The position numbers and the translations under genes are program-made. Below the pieces are notes generated by a model that saw only the letters and a program-made list of their open reading frames with translations, ran no database searches and was not told the origin of the DNA. 64,000 nucleotides of DNA from Melghirimyces algeriensis. GTDB lineage: Bacteria > Bacillota > Bacilli > Thermoactinomycetales > DSM-45169. The stretch spans positions 248,001 to 312,000 of the forward strand of contig NZ_FXTI01000002.1 of assembly GCF_900182565.1 (NCBI RefSeq), given 5' to 3'. Positions 24,170 through 32,547 of this stretch are shown here, one piece after another; the stretch's first letter is position 1; the number at the start of each line of letters is the position of its first letter.

Positions 24170-25663
24170 TTATTTTCCGGCAAAACGCGTTGCCAACTGG
24201 GCCAATGTTCGGGTTCCCACTCCAGTAGCCCCTTTTGGATGAATCCCCGATTCTGCTTTCCAGTCAGCAGTACCGGCGATATCCAGATGAACCCATGGGG
24301 TGTCCTCTACAAAATGTCGAAGGAACATTCCCCCTTGAATGGTTCCGGCCGCTCGGCCACCTTCATTTTTAAGATCTGCAATATCGCTTTTCAGAAACTC
24401 TTTATATTCTTCATCCATCGGTAGCTCCCAAACCTTTTCTCCAACGACTCGCGCAGCCTCCTTGACCTTGCGTCCCCACTCTTCATTGTTTGTCATCAAC
24501 CCTGTCGTTGTATACCCCAAAGCAACGATCACTGCTCCGGTCAATGTAGCTACATTGACCAGGGACGTGGCTCCCTGACGGCGCGCGTAAGCCAAGCCAT
24601 CGGCCAGAATTAATCGCCCTTCCGCATCGGTATGGTTGATTTCAATCGTTTTTCCACTGAAAGAGGAGATCACATCCCCTGGACGATAACCGCCCCCGCT
24701 CACCATATTTTCACATGCAGGAATGACACCCATTACATTGCAATGCGGTTTTAATGCTCCAATCGCCTGCATAGCACCAAATACGGCAGCAGCCCCAGCC
24801 ATATCTCCATGCATTCTTTCCATTCCTTGGCTCGGCTTCACCTGAACGCCACCGGAATCGAATGTAACGCCTTTTCCGACCAATCCGAGAACCTCCTGGG
24901 ATTCCGGAGCTCCCTGGTAGCGGAGAATGATCATTCGGGGTGGTTCGCTACTCGCTTTTGAAACTTCCAATAATGCGTCCATCTTTAATTCTACCAATTT
25001 GTCATGATCCAGGATTTCCGCTTCCAGACCATAACGATCCGCCATATCCAAAGCTCGCTCAGCCAGAACGGAAGGAGTCAGCTTATTTGCAGGCTCATTG
25101 GTTAAATCTCTCGCTGTATTGGTAGCTTGTGCAAAAACCCTTCCGCGCTCAATGCCGGCTTCCACTGCTGAATCGCTCACTCCTTGTGCGGAGAGCCAGA
25201 CGGTTTTCAGTTCCTCCGGTTCTTCGTTTTTATATCCGCGATAACGATAAACGCCCAACTCCATTCCTTCCACCACGGCCTGCACCAGGTCAGCGGCATT
25301 CCATCGCTCATTGATTTTTTGGGAACATCCAACAGCAAGCTGTCTGATCCCTGCTGCACGGGCTTTCCGTGCAGCCACTGCCATTCCGTTCCGCATCTTG
25401 TCAAGGGTAAGCTCTTCTTTTTTCCCCAACCCCAAAACCAATACTCGCTTGGCAGGGATCTTCCCCCAATTGTGAATGAACGTCGTCTCATTCAGCTTTC
25501 CTGTGACTTCCCCTTCCGTCACCAACCGGGAAATCCGATGCTCCAATGCTTCATCTACCTGTTGAATACAACCTTTTAGCGCTTCTCCCCCCTGAGTATG
25601 AACAACCACCAGACAGTCCGTCGCCAGGGAGGTCAGCGATTCTTTAGCTACTTTCCACTCCAT
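24170..25663 (-). CDS. pepA: Cytosol (leucyl) aminopeptidase PepA
   Basis: 497 residues, M17 family. The signature NTDAEGRLILADGL, the Lys of GLVGKGVTFDSGGVQVKPS and the HGDMAGAAAVFGAM stretch give the two-metal active site. It removes N-terminal residues from peptides in the cytoplasm; relatives can also bind DNA. ATG at 25663 follows CGGAGGGATT; a longer upstream frame to 25741 lacks a good Shine-Dalgarno. Stands alone, with short gaps on both sides. Confidence 0.95.
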   Translation of the reverse strand: MEWKVAKESLTSLATDCLVVVHTQGGEALKGCIQQVDEALEHRISRLVTEGEVTGKLNETTFIHNWGKIPAKRVLVLGLGKKEELTLDKMRNGMAVAARKARAAGIRQLAVGCSQKINERWNAADLVQAVVEGMELGVYRYRGYKNEEPEELKTVWLSAQGVSDSAVEAGIERGRVFAQATNTARDLTNEPANKLTPSVLAERALDMADRYGLEAEILDHDKLVELKMDALLEVSKASSEPPRMIILRYQGAPESQEVLGLVGKGVTFDSGGVQVKPSQGMERMHGDMAGAAAVFGAMQAIGALKPHCNVMGVIPACENMVSGGGYRPGDVISSFSGKTIEINHTDAEGRLILADGLAYARRQGATSLVNVATLTGAVIVALGYTTTGLMTNNEEWGRKVKEAARVVGEKVWELPMDEEYKEFLKSDIADLKNEGGRAAGTIQGGMFLRHFVEDTPWVHLDIAGTADWKAESGIHPKGATGVGTRTLAQLATRFAGK

Positions 25664-25816
25664 TCCATAATCCCTCCGCACTTTATTCTTGCGGGGAATA
25701 ATGCACAAACAAAACAGTGCATCTCCCGAAGATTGAGACACACTGTTTCAATTCGACACACAACAGATATTCTCCTTTTTGAACCTAAATTTATTCAGTT
25801 AGTCTTTTATTCTGAT

Positions 25817-26014
25817 TTACAGCGCTTCCAACATCATCATCTCTTGACGCAACTTCTGCAAACGCATCTTACTCTGATTTACCCGGTGAACATCATTTGC
25901 AACCATCGCCTCATACAACAGGGCCAGCTCATAATCCAACTCCATACGCAGTACAGGAATCCTTTTTTCCGGCTCCCGACAACGAAAAGCCTTAATCACA
26001 TCTTCCATGACCAT
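25817..26014 (-). CDS. Small hypothetical helical protein (about 65 aa)
   Basis: From the ATG at 26014 (GTGGGGTGCAGC upstream): MVMEDVIKAFRCREPEKRIP, then a coiled-coil-like helix pair with Met/Leu heptads to the end. Acidic, cytoplasmic, one Cys. A frame extension to 26083 adds an unlikely Cys-rich leader. Not recognised. Size and composition are compatible with a Spo0E-like or adaptor peptide but no defining motif is present. Confidence 0.55.
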   Translation of the reverse strand: MVMEDVIKAFRCREPEKRIPVLRMELDYELALLYEAMVANDVHRVNQSKMRLQKLRQEMMMLEAL

Positions 26015-26516
26015 GCTGCACCCCACTTTTGTTTTGCTTATCAAGCATATCTGTTCCACCACCCGGGTTGACGGTTCTTCCAACGACCAATTTTTACCAT
26101 AAACTGCACTCTGGCTACAGGATGCCCTCCATGTTCAAAAATTAAACCCAATCAGCCAAAAGAATGAAACCAAATATGATTACTTCCTAATTTACGCATC
26201 TGTTCGGAGTCTGTCACGGTGTTCTCCCAATCTTCACCTATACAAAACAGAGCCCCTCGAAAGGCGGACCATCTTTTGATATCATATTCCTGTACTTGGT
26301 GGGAACAATGTAAAAAACATCAAACCTCCGTTTTCCGGAGACTGCTGACAAAGATAATAAGAGGGGGTAAAGCGGACTCCTTCCACTTCTTTTAGTTGGA
26401 GGAAAGAGATCCGCAAACGGAAATCACCCCTTCACCATTTTGTCATGAATCTCTCCGTTTCTTTTTTCGCTGAACTGTTCTAAAACATAAATATACGATC
26501 CGGAGTGTGAAAAAAC
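26015..26516. other. 500-nt intergenic stretch with a structured segment
   Basis: No convincing gene. Near 26372-26415 a long imperfect hairpin is visible (GCGGACTCCTTCCAC pairing loosely with TTGGAGG...GATCCGC). GAGACTGCTGACAAAGA at about 26338-26354 resembles GAGACTGCTGATAAAGA near 2330. May hold an untranslated RNA or old insertion ends; nothing else supported. Confidence 0.35.
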
Positions 26517-27149
26517 ATGTCTATGCCTGCGTTTCATGCAAAAGATTTCGAGGTGTTCACGATTGAGGGACTTGAACCCCGTATGGAAGCCCTGAAAGAG
26601 CAAATCCGTCCCAAATTGGAAGCAGCAGGAGAAGCCCTTTCCCCCCATCTTTCCAAATTGACTGGAGAAGAAATGTATGTTCACGTAGCGAAGCACGCCA
26701 GACGAACCGTTCATCCACCCGATGAAACATGGGTGGCTTGGTCATCGCATAAACGGGGCTACAAATCTCACCCCCATTTTCAAATTGGACTGCGACAAAA
26801 CAGTCTGTTCGCCATGTTCGCCCTGATTTATGAATACCCCCATAAACCCCGTTTTGCTATGAATCTGATGGAACAATTGGATACCACTGTCCTGAATCTC
26901 CCTTCTGACTTTGTCATCTCGCAAGATCATACCCGACCGGAAGTCCAATCGATTGAACAACTGGGGAAAGAAGGAGTCCAAAACGTGCTGAAACGTCTTC
27001 GGGAAGTCAAAAAAGCGGAATTTCTGTGCGGTCGGGTATATGATTGGAATGACCCCACGCTTCATGATGGAAACGTGTTGGCTAAAGAGATAGAGAAAAC
27101 CTTCAGTGCTTTGGAACCCCTGTACCGATTATCGATTTTGACCCGATAA
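26517..27149 (+). CDS. yktB: UPF0637 family protein YktB
   Basis: 210 residues of the DUF1054/YktB family: HAKDFEVFTIEGLEPRMEAL at the start, KLTGEEMYVHVAKHARRTVHPP, TWVAWSSHKRGYKSHPHFQIGL and FALIYEYPHKPRFA are the family blocks. Cytoplasmic, function unknown. ATG at 26517 follows GGAGTGTGAAAAAAC. As in Bacillus subtilis it lies close to speA, which supports the assignment. A terminator follows at 27225. Confidence 0.9.
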   Translation: MSMPAFHAKDFEVFTIEGLEPRMEALKEQIRPKLEAAGEALSPHLSKLTGEEMYVHVAKHARRTVHPPDETWVAWSSHKRGYKSHPHFQIGLRQNSLFAMFALIYEYPHKPRFAMNLMEQLDTTVLNLPSDFVISQDHTRPEVQSIEQLGKEGVQNVLKRLREVKKAEFLCGRVYDWNDPTLHDGNVLAKEIEKTFSALEPLYRLSILTR

Positions 27150-27224
27150 AAATACCTTTCGGGTCGGTGGAAAAAGATACAAAATAACGATCGAATCTTC
27201 GATCCCCACTTTGCCAACCGCCTC

Positions 27225-27252
27225 AAACCCTCCCCACGGAAGGGTTTTCTTA
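27225..27252 (+). terminator. Terminator after yktB
   Basis: AAACCCT-CCCCACGGA-AGGGTTT followed by TCTTATTTG. Confidence 0.75.
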
Positions 27253-27553
27253 TTTGTTTGCCCTACGGATAAAGGGAATTCCGTCCTTTTTATTTTCAGG
27301 GTGTCAAGAAAAACAATTTTTGATATCATGGTTAGCTGAGCGGTGACCATTCCGCCAGGGAGGACTGAAGCGGACTCGCCTTCTCTACTGAGATACCATC
27401 AAAGTGAAGAAGGAACGGAGCAGATTGGTGAAAAATCTCTCATGCGTATACCATTTGTGTGAAGCAAAACGCTTGAGTACAATATTCCCACCCCCTCCCC
27501 TCTTTGCTGTAATACAAGCATCATGAAATTCCAATCAGAAAGGTAGAGCCGCC
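27253..27553 (+). promoter_or_regulatory. Long leader region of speA, structured
   Basis: 300 nt without a gene. A segment near 27345-27460 is rich in complementary purine/pyrimidine tracts (GCGGACTCGCCTTCTCTAC with GTGAAGAAGGAACGGAGC) and could fold. It contains CTGAGATACC like a TPP riboswitch, but the remaining TPP landmarks are missing. A candidate leader control region only. Confidence 0.35.
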
Positions 27554-29014
27554 TTGGCCAAACAAGAACGAACCCCTCTTTTTACCCTGCTAAAAAATCA
27601 TGCAGCGACAAACCCTGTTCAATTTCACATTCCCGGCCATAAAAAAGGGCGGGGGATGGACCCGGAATTCCGTCAGTTTATCGGCGATCAAGCTTTGTCC
27701 ATCGACTTGATCAACATTCAGCCGCTGGATGATTTGCACCATCCTCACGGAGCCATCCAGGAAGCTCAAGAACTGGCAGCAGAGGCCTTTGGAGCTGACC
27801 ACACCTTTTTTTCCGTACAGGGAACCAGCGGGGCCATCATGACGATGGTGATGTCTGTATGTCAACCAGGGGATAAAATCATTGTCCCCCGTAATGTTCA
27901 TAAATCGGTTCTTTCAGCCATTATATTGGCGGGGGGGCATCCTGTATTTATCCATCCCATCATGGATGAAGAGCTGGGAATCGCGCATGGTGTCACCTGT
28001 CAGGAGGTGGAAAACGCCTTGGCGCAACATCCCGATGCCAAGGCAGTCCTGCTCATTAATCCCACCTATTATGGGATTGCATGCCATCTGAAAGAGATTG
28101 TGGAGACTGTTCACCGACGCGGACTCCCGGTTTTGGTCGATGAAGCACATGGAGCACACACGCACTTTCACAACCGTTTGCCTTTGTCGGCGATGCAAGC
28201 TGGAGCGGATATGGCCGCCACCAGTCTGCACAAACTGGGGGGATCATTGACCCAGTCTTCCATCCTCAATGTTCGGGAAGGAAAGGTCAATCCCCGGAGA
28301 GTTCAAACAATCATCAGCATGCTGACCACCACGTCCACTTCCTATCTTCTTTTGGCTTCACTGGATGCCAGCAGAAGATTCTTGGCCACCTGTGGGCAGG
28401 AAAAAATGGAACAGGCTCTCTCACTGGCTGACTACGGCAGAAAACAGATCAACAACATTCCGGGGATTCGCTGTGTGGGCAACGAAATAGTGGGCCGAGA
28501 AGCCACTTATGCCATGGATGAAACCAAATTGATCATTCATCTGAACCATCTTGGCATCACAGGATATGATGCGGAGATTTGGCTCAGGGAACAATGGAAC
28601 ATTGAAGTCGAGCTTTCCGACCTGTACAATATCCTGTGTTTGGTAACTCCGGGAGATACGATGGAGACAATCGATACATTGATTCGGGCGCTGAACGATT
28701 TATCCGACCGGTTTTACACGGATCAAAAGCGAAACAACCAACAGGTTCGATTACCTGAAATTCCCGTTTTGTCTGTCTCACCCCGCGATGCATTCTATTC
28801 CCAAACACTGACCATCCCTTTTCGGGAATCAGCCGGTTATGTGATTGCCGAATTTATTATGATCTATCCTCCAGGAATTCCAGTCTTGCTGCCCGGAGAA
28901 CGCATCACAGAAGAAAATATCAGCTACATTCTTCAGCATCTAAACGCCGGTTTACCGGTTCAAGGACCGGAAGATCCCAAGATGCAGATGATACGTGTTA
29001 TGAAACATCCGTGA
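27554..29014 (+). CDS. speA: Arginine decarboxylase (Orn/Lys/Arg decarboxylase fold I)
   Basis: 486 residues. PLP-binding SLHKLGGSLTQSS with K227, DEAHGAH (196-202), HIPGHKKGRG near the N terminus, QGTSGAIMTMVM and the C-terminal GYVIAEFIMIYPPGIPVLLPGE define the group III decarboxylases. Bacillus SpeA converts arginine to agmatine for polyamine synthesis. TTG start at 27554 behind GAAAGGTAGAGCC. The yktB-speA-SR1 neighbourhood matches Bacillus subtilis, which supports SpeA over the lysine decarboxylase-like YaaO. Confidence 0.9.
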   Translation: MAKQERTPLFTLLKNHAATNPVQFHIPGHKKGRGMDPEFRQFIGDQALSIDLINIQPLDDLHHPHGAIQEAQELAAEAFGADHTFFSVQGTSGAIMTMVMSVCQPGDKIIVPRNVHKSVLSAIILAGGHPVFIHPIMDEELGIAHGVTCQEVENALAQHPDAKAVLLINPTYYGIACHLKEIVETVHRRGLPVLVDEAHGAHTHFHNRLPLSAMQAGADMAATSLHKLGGSLTQSSILNVREGKVNPRRVQTIISMLTTTSTSYLLLASLDASRRFLATCGQEKMEQALSLADYGRKQINNIPGIRCVGNEIVGREATYAMDETKLIIHLNHLGITGYDAEIWLREQWNIEVELSDLYNILCLVTPGDTMETIDTLIRALNDLSDRFYTDQKRNNQQVRLPEIPVLSVSPRDAFYSQTLTIPFRESAGYVIAEFIMIYPPGIPVLLPGERITEENISYILQHLNAGLPVQGPEDPKMQMIRVMKHP

Positions 29015-29017
29015 ACC

Positions 29018-29275
29018 AAACATCCCCCGCAAAGGCTCCTTCAAAAGGTCCTGACGGGGGATGTTGCAAAGTGATCAGTTTTGGAGTTTCAACATCATGT
29101 CGGAATCTTGATCTGAATTGTGATGACATCCTGGACAAACGCCATAAAGGGTTCCACTTTTATCTCCATCGAGGTAAGTAATCACCTCATCACAGTTTTG
29201 ACAAATAACAGCTTCCAATTCACCAACCCCCTTAAAGAGCGGAATCATTCGTGAAAGCGCTTTGATTAATGTGTT
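29018..29275 (-). ncRNA. Candidate SR1 dual-function regulatory RNA
   Basis: Transcript from a strong promoter (see 29252-29310) to a hairpin of two 11-nt arms, AACATCCCCCG (29019-29029) and CGGGGGATGTT (29055-29065), about 250 nt. It carries the SR1P peptide frame and lies next to speA, as the Bacillus subtilis SR1 RNA does. In B. subtilis SR1 base-pairs with ahrC mRNA to lower arginine catabolism. The terminator lacks a long U-run, so the 3' end is uncertain. Confidence 0.6.
29075..29218 (-). CDS. SR1P-like GapA-binding peptide
   Basis: 47 residues from a TTG at 29218, with AAGGGGG 8 nt upstream. EAVICQNCDEVITYLDGDKSGTLYGVCPGCH is the SR1P pattern (CQxC, E/D-rich turn, TLYGxC). In Bacillus subtilis SR1P binds GapA and, through it, stimulates RNase J1. 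The longest frame starts at 29353 but runs through the promoter, so it was rejected. The two CXXC pairs suggest zinc binding. Confidence 0.82.
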   Translation of the reverse strand: MEAVICQNCDEVITYLDGDKSGTLYGVCPGCHHNSDQDSDMMLKLQN

Positions 29276-29310
29276 ACATTGATTATAATATGACATACAA
29301 ATTTCGTCAA
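29252..29310 (-). promoter_or_regulatory. SR1 promoter with CcpN-like and cre-like sites
   Basis: On the minus strand TTGACG (29305-29310), 17-nt spacer, TATAAT (29282-29287). The spacer contains TATGTCATATT (29287-29297), an exact fit to the CcpN consensus TRTGHYATAYW. TGAAAGCGCTTTGA (29252-29265), just after the start site, is one mismatch from a cre site for CcpA. Glycolytic repression is therefore expected, as for B. subtilis sr1. Confidence 0.8.
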
Positions 29311-29361
29311 TGGGTTCATTAAAGGTTGTCTGTATCAATAATATGTGACACACAAAAACAA

Positions 29362-29390
29362 TAAAAAGAACCGAAATATGTTCGGTTCTT
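29362..29390 (-). terminator. Terminator of the GAF-domain gene
   Basis: AAGAACCGAA-hairpin-TTCGGTTCTT followed by TTTATTG on the minus strand. Confidence 0.8.
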
Positions 29391-29415
29391 CCCTTATCTC
29401 ATCTTATAGTATGTG

Positions 29416-29856
29416 TCATGAATTGCATTCTTCCACCTTGGATTCAAACAGGGAGGTGATCTCACAAAACAGAGTGATATCCTCCTCATCAATATGGCAG
29501 GCCGGCGAAGCCATCACCACCAGTTCTCCAATCAGATGGTGCCCCTGATAATAGGGAACATACACTTCAACGTGATCCCCCGTCTGCTCCCGCACAACGC
29601 CTCCTCTTGCTGCTGCCAAACTCAAGAGACTTTCTCCAAAGGGGACAACTTGCATCAGAGCGCAAACACCTGCACTGCAACTCTCTTTAAACTGATATTC
29701 TGACGTTACATACACCCCAACATAACGGTAAGCGGGAATTTGATCAAACAGGATCTTCACCACAAACCGATATAATTCTTCCACAGAACCATCCAGTTGA
29801 TCCGATACAACTCCGATTTCCGCTCGGATCTCATCCAGTAGATCTGTTTTCCGCAT
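29416..29856 (-). CDS. GAF-domain protein
   Basis: 146 residues covering a single GAF domain: YVGVYVTSEYQF, then VPFGESLLSLAAARGGVVRE (the typical G...AA..G..V turn), VYVPYYQGHHLIGELVV and a final helix. Could be a stand-alone redox or small-ligand sensor; the Cys pattern of free methionine sulfoxide reductase is not complete. ATG at 29856 follows GGGGGATAG; a longer start (29916) was rejected. Function unknown. Confidence 0.8.
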   Translation of the reverse strand: MRKTDLLDEIRAEIGVVSDQLDGSVEELYRFVVKILFDQIPAYRYVGVYVTSEYQFKESCSAGVCALMQVVPFGESLLSLAAARGGVVREQTGDHVEVYVPYYQGHHLIGELVVMASPACHIDEEDITLFCEITSLFESKVEECNS

Positions 29857-30120
29857 CCATCTATCCCCCACTGTTGGAGTAGGATATATTGTAACACAGG
29901 CCATACACAGAGACAATACATTTTCAAAGTTTTAAGTAAATTATTATTTTACAAATCGCAATGGTAGCACATCTAGCACTCTTTAGTGCGATCCTTTCTA
30001 TTTAAAGTAAATAACTTTATTGTAAATGAAAAAATAAATAAAAAACATCTGATTCCTATCCATTTTTTCATAAACATGCTAACATCAAAATATATATTGC
30101 AAGCAGAGGTGAACGCAAAT

Positions 30121-30549
30121 ATGGGGAAAAGCGCTTATATCCAATTGGTGGAACATTCCGTTCAAAAAACGCTCAGCCTGGAAGATGTAAAAAAAGAACT
30201 TCATCGCTATATTCAGATGGCAGAAGGAACCGGAAAGCAACTGGGGTGGGAATATGCCAAAGCTGCGTTCCCTTACACCATGGAAACGAAAACAACGCAT
30301 GGTTCACCTTGGATTTTATTGAAGGGAAAAAAGACGGAAGGATACAAATATTTATGCATTGGTGTAAACACGGGCAGTATAACGAAAGAAAATTCCTTCC
30401 CCCATATCCAGGTAACCATTCCTGATGGAGCCACTCATGGAGACCACGCAAAAGCCAATGAATTCTGCCGCCACCTTGCGAAAGCTTTTCAGGCGAAACT
30501 TTACCTTTTTAACAGACGAATCATGTACTTCTATCCTCGAAAAATCTGA
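30121..30549 (+). CDS. DUF1885 family protein
   Basis: 142 residues: MGKSAYIQLVEHSVQKTLSL, then LEDVKKELHRYIQMAEGTGKQLGWEYAKAAFPY, which matches my memory of DUF1885, a small Bacillales family of unknown function. Ends within a few bases of the leader of the polymerase gene. ATG at 30121 behind GAGGTGAACGCAAAT. The 264 nt before it are very AT-rich and hold no other gene. Confidence 0.7.
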   Translation: MGKSAYIQLVEHSVQKTLSLEDVKKELHRYIQMAEGTGKQLGWEYAKAAFPYTMETKTTHGSPWILLKGKKTEGYKYLCIGVNTGSITKENSFPHIQVTIPDGATHGDHAKANEFCRHLAKAFQAKLYLFNRRIMYFYPRKI

Positions 30550-30634
30550 ATGGTCACCTGCTCCCCGATGACCTTTTTTGATTCCTCCATTTTCCGGTTT
30601 TCATCTGCTCCTTCGGAGGATATCCTGTTTAATA

Positions 30635-30646
30635 GAACGTTTGTTC
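30635..30646 (+). promoter_or_regulatory. LexA (SOS) box before the Y-family polymerase gene
   Basis: GAACGTTTGTTC, a full match to GAAC-N4-GTTC, 36 nt upstream of the polymerase start. Confidence 0.8.
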
Positions 30647-30681
30647 CTTATCCGGGATATTCTACTGGAGGAGGTGTACCC

Positions 30682-31902
30682 ATGAAGGATTCAGGGCGAA
30701 CCATCCTGTTAGCAGATATGAATGCTTTTTATGCCAGTGTGGAACAGGCATTCAACCCATCCTTGCGTAATCAACCTGTTATCATCTGCGGAGATCCCCA
30801 ACAGCGTCGCGGAATCGTACTGGCCGCTTCCTATGAGGCCAAAAATCTTGGCGTAAAAACGGGAATGACTGTTTCCAAAGCAAAGGAACTCTGTCCCGAA
30901 GCCCGATGCCTTCCTCCCCGAATGAACACATATGTCCAGGTCTCCATCCGGATCATTGAAATATTGAAGCAATTTTCCCCTTTAGTGGAACCATTCTCTA
31001 TCGATGAAGCCTTTGTAGAACTGACAGGGTGTGAATCACTTCTCGGTTCGGAAAAAAGGGCTGCCCAAAGAATCCAGCGACAAATCCACATGGAGACGGG
31101 GATTCACTCTTCCATTGGAGTCGGTCCCAATAAACTGCTGGCCAAGATGGCTGCCGGTATGAAAAAGCCTCAAGGAATAACCATACTTTCACATGAAGAT
31201 GTTCCTGAAAAACTGTGGCCGTTGCCGGTCGGCAAACTGTTTGGAATCGGAAACCGAATGGAACACCACCTTTACCGAATGGGGATTCGAACCATCGGTG
31301 ACCTTGCCCGAACCGATCCTCGCCTTCTTCGCCATCGGTTTGGAGTGATCGGGCAAGTTCTTTACGAATCCGCCCATGGCACTGACAGCAGTCCGGTGGA
31401 CCCTTATTCCCTTGATGGAAACAAGTCCATCGGGCATCAGTTCACCCTCCCGCGAGACTATACAGAAATAAAGGATATCCGGTTGGTTCTTCGGGAGTTG
31501 ACGGAAGAAGTGGCAAGTCGAGCCCGCAAAGCCGGATATATTGGACGGACCGTCTCCCTTACGATCAAGGGGGCTGATTTCCACTCGATCCATCGATCGC
31601 TCACAATCCCCCATGCGTCCAACCTTGGACACCCTTTGTTTCAAGCAACAATGGAGTTGTTGCATCGCCATTGGACCGGTCAGGCGATTCGTCTGATCGG
31701 TGTAACACTCAGTAACCTTCAACCGGACCAAGGTGTTCAACTGAACCTTTTCAAGGATCTCAACCGGGAGCATCGCCTGGCGGATACAATGGACAAAATC
31801 AGAGAGAAATTCGGTCCCGAAAGTATATGTCTGGCTGAATCGTTGCTGGAGTCCAGTCTCTATTCCGACCGGGCTGGAAAAATCGGAGGGCATCATCGAT
31901 AA
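30682..31902 (+). CDS. Y-family (translesion) DNA polymerase, UvrX/YqjW-like
   Basis: 406 residues. ADMNAFYASVEQAF holds D12, and FSIDEAFVELTG holds D108-E109, the three metal-binding acids. Y/F steric gate (FYASVE), fingers, thumb HhH (LFGIGNRMEHHLYRMGIRTIGDLA) and little-finger domain follow. The clamp-binding GVQLNLF stands near the C terminus. It copies past damaged bases. ATG at 30682 follows GGAGGAGGTGTACCC. SOS control is supported by the box upstream. Length and the QRRGIVLAASYEAK block are closer to YqjW/UvrX than to short DinB. Confidence 0.92.
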   Translation: MKDSGRTILLADMNAFYASVEQAFNPSLRNQPVIICGDPQQRRGIVLAASYEAKNLGVKTGMTVSKAKELCPEARCLPPRMNTYVQVSIRIIEILKQFSPLVEPFSIDEAFVELTGCESLLGSEKRAAQRIQRQIHMETGIHSSIGVGPNKLLAKMAAGMKKPQGITILSHEDVPEKLWPLPVGKLFGIGNRMEHHLYRMGIRTIGDLARTDPRLLRHRFGVIGQVLYESAHGTDSSPVDPYSLDGNKSIGHQFTLPRDYTEIKDIRLVLRELTEEVASRARKAGYIGRTVSLTIKGADFHSIHRSLTIPHASNLGHPLFQATMELLHRHWTGQAIRLIGVTLSNLQPDQGVQLNLFKDLNREHRLADTMDKIREKFGPESICLAESLLESSLYSDRAGKIGGHHR

Positions 31903-31931
31903 AAACCCGGAAGCCATGGCTTCCGGGTTTT
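31902..31931. terminator. Bidirectional terminator
   Basis: AAAACCCGGAAGCCA-TGGCTTCCGGGTTTT, a perfect 30-bp palindrome between convergent genes. Confidence 0.85.
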
Positions 31932-31938
31932 GAAGTGG

Positions 31939-32469
31939 TCAAAAAAATAAATAATGGCATCCAATAGAAAATACCGTTCCCAACCAAGCACCTACAGCTA
32001 CATCCGTAGGGTAATGTAAACCCAAATAAATGCGTGATAATCCAACCAACAAAGCAGGAGGAAGGAGGATGCAAGACAGCCAGGGCTCGTGAAGAATCCA
32101 CACAACCACAATGGAAAACGCAGCGGTTGTATGACCGGAGGGAAAAGAATAGTCCTGTAGAGAGTCAGGAAAGGTTCGAAGCTCAGAAAGCTGGAGATAG
32201 GGGCGCAGGCGGTGCCAATAATGCTTGCCCAACCGTACCGCTGCATGGCTGAAGATCAGTGACATCAACCCCTCCACTGCCCAGTATCGAGCAGGGGAAG
32301 GAACAAAAAGCATCCAGAGACCCAGAAACGTCAGCGTGATTCCTGCCCCTCCCAGATGGGTAATCCGCAACATCAACCAGTCCATCCATCGACACTTCCA
32401 TTGCTGATTGACATAGTAAACCCAGCGATGATCCACTTTCTGCAACTGAACCGCCAAACGCCTAATCAT
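31939..32469 (-). CDS. PAP2-superfamily phosphatase (undecaprenyl-diphosphatase-like)
   Basis: 176 residues, five to six membrane segments. The three phosphatase motifs are present: KHYWHRLRPY (K-X6-RP), FPSGHTTAAFS (PSGH) and SRIYLGLHYPTDVAVG (SR-X5-H-X3-D). Such enzymes dephosphorylate undecaprenyl or lipid phosphates on the outer membrane face. ATG at 32469 is favoured over one 6 nt earlier, which touches the GAGGGG Shine-Dalgarno. Confidence 0.9.
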   Translation of the reverse strand: MIRRLAVQLQKVDHRWVYYVNQQWKCRWMDWLMLRITHLGGAGITLTFLGLWMLFVPSPARYWAVEGLMSLIFSHAAVRLGKHYWHRLRPYLQLSELRTFPDSLQDYSFPSGHTTAAFSIVVVWILHEPWLSCILLPPALLVGLSRIYLGLHYPTDVAVGAWLGTVFSIGCHYLFF

Positions 32470-32547
32470 CTCCATCCCCTCTGATTCTCCACAGAATGAT
32501 CTCTATATAATATAACGTACAATTTTCAATGAAACATAAATAAACCA

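Noticed and set aside
27340..27470. TPP riboswitch before speA
   Set aside because: Only CTGAGATACC is present; the ACCTGATCTGG and GCGTAGGGAA parts are missing and the gene is not thiamine-related.
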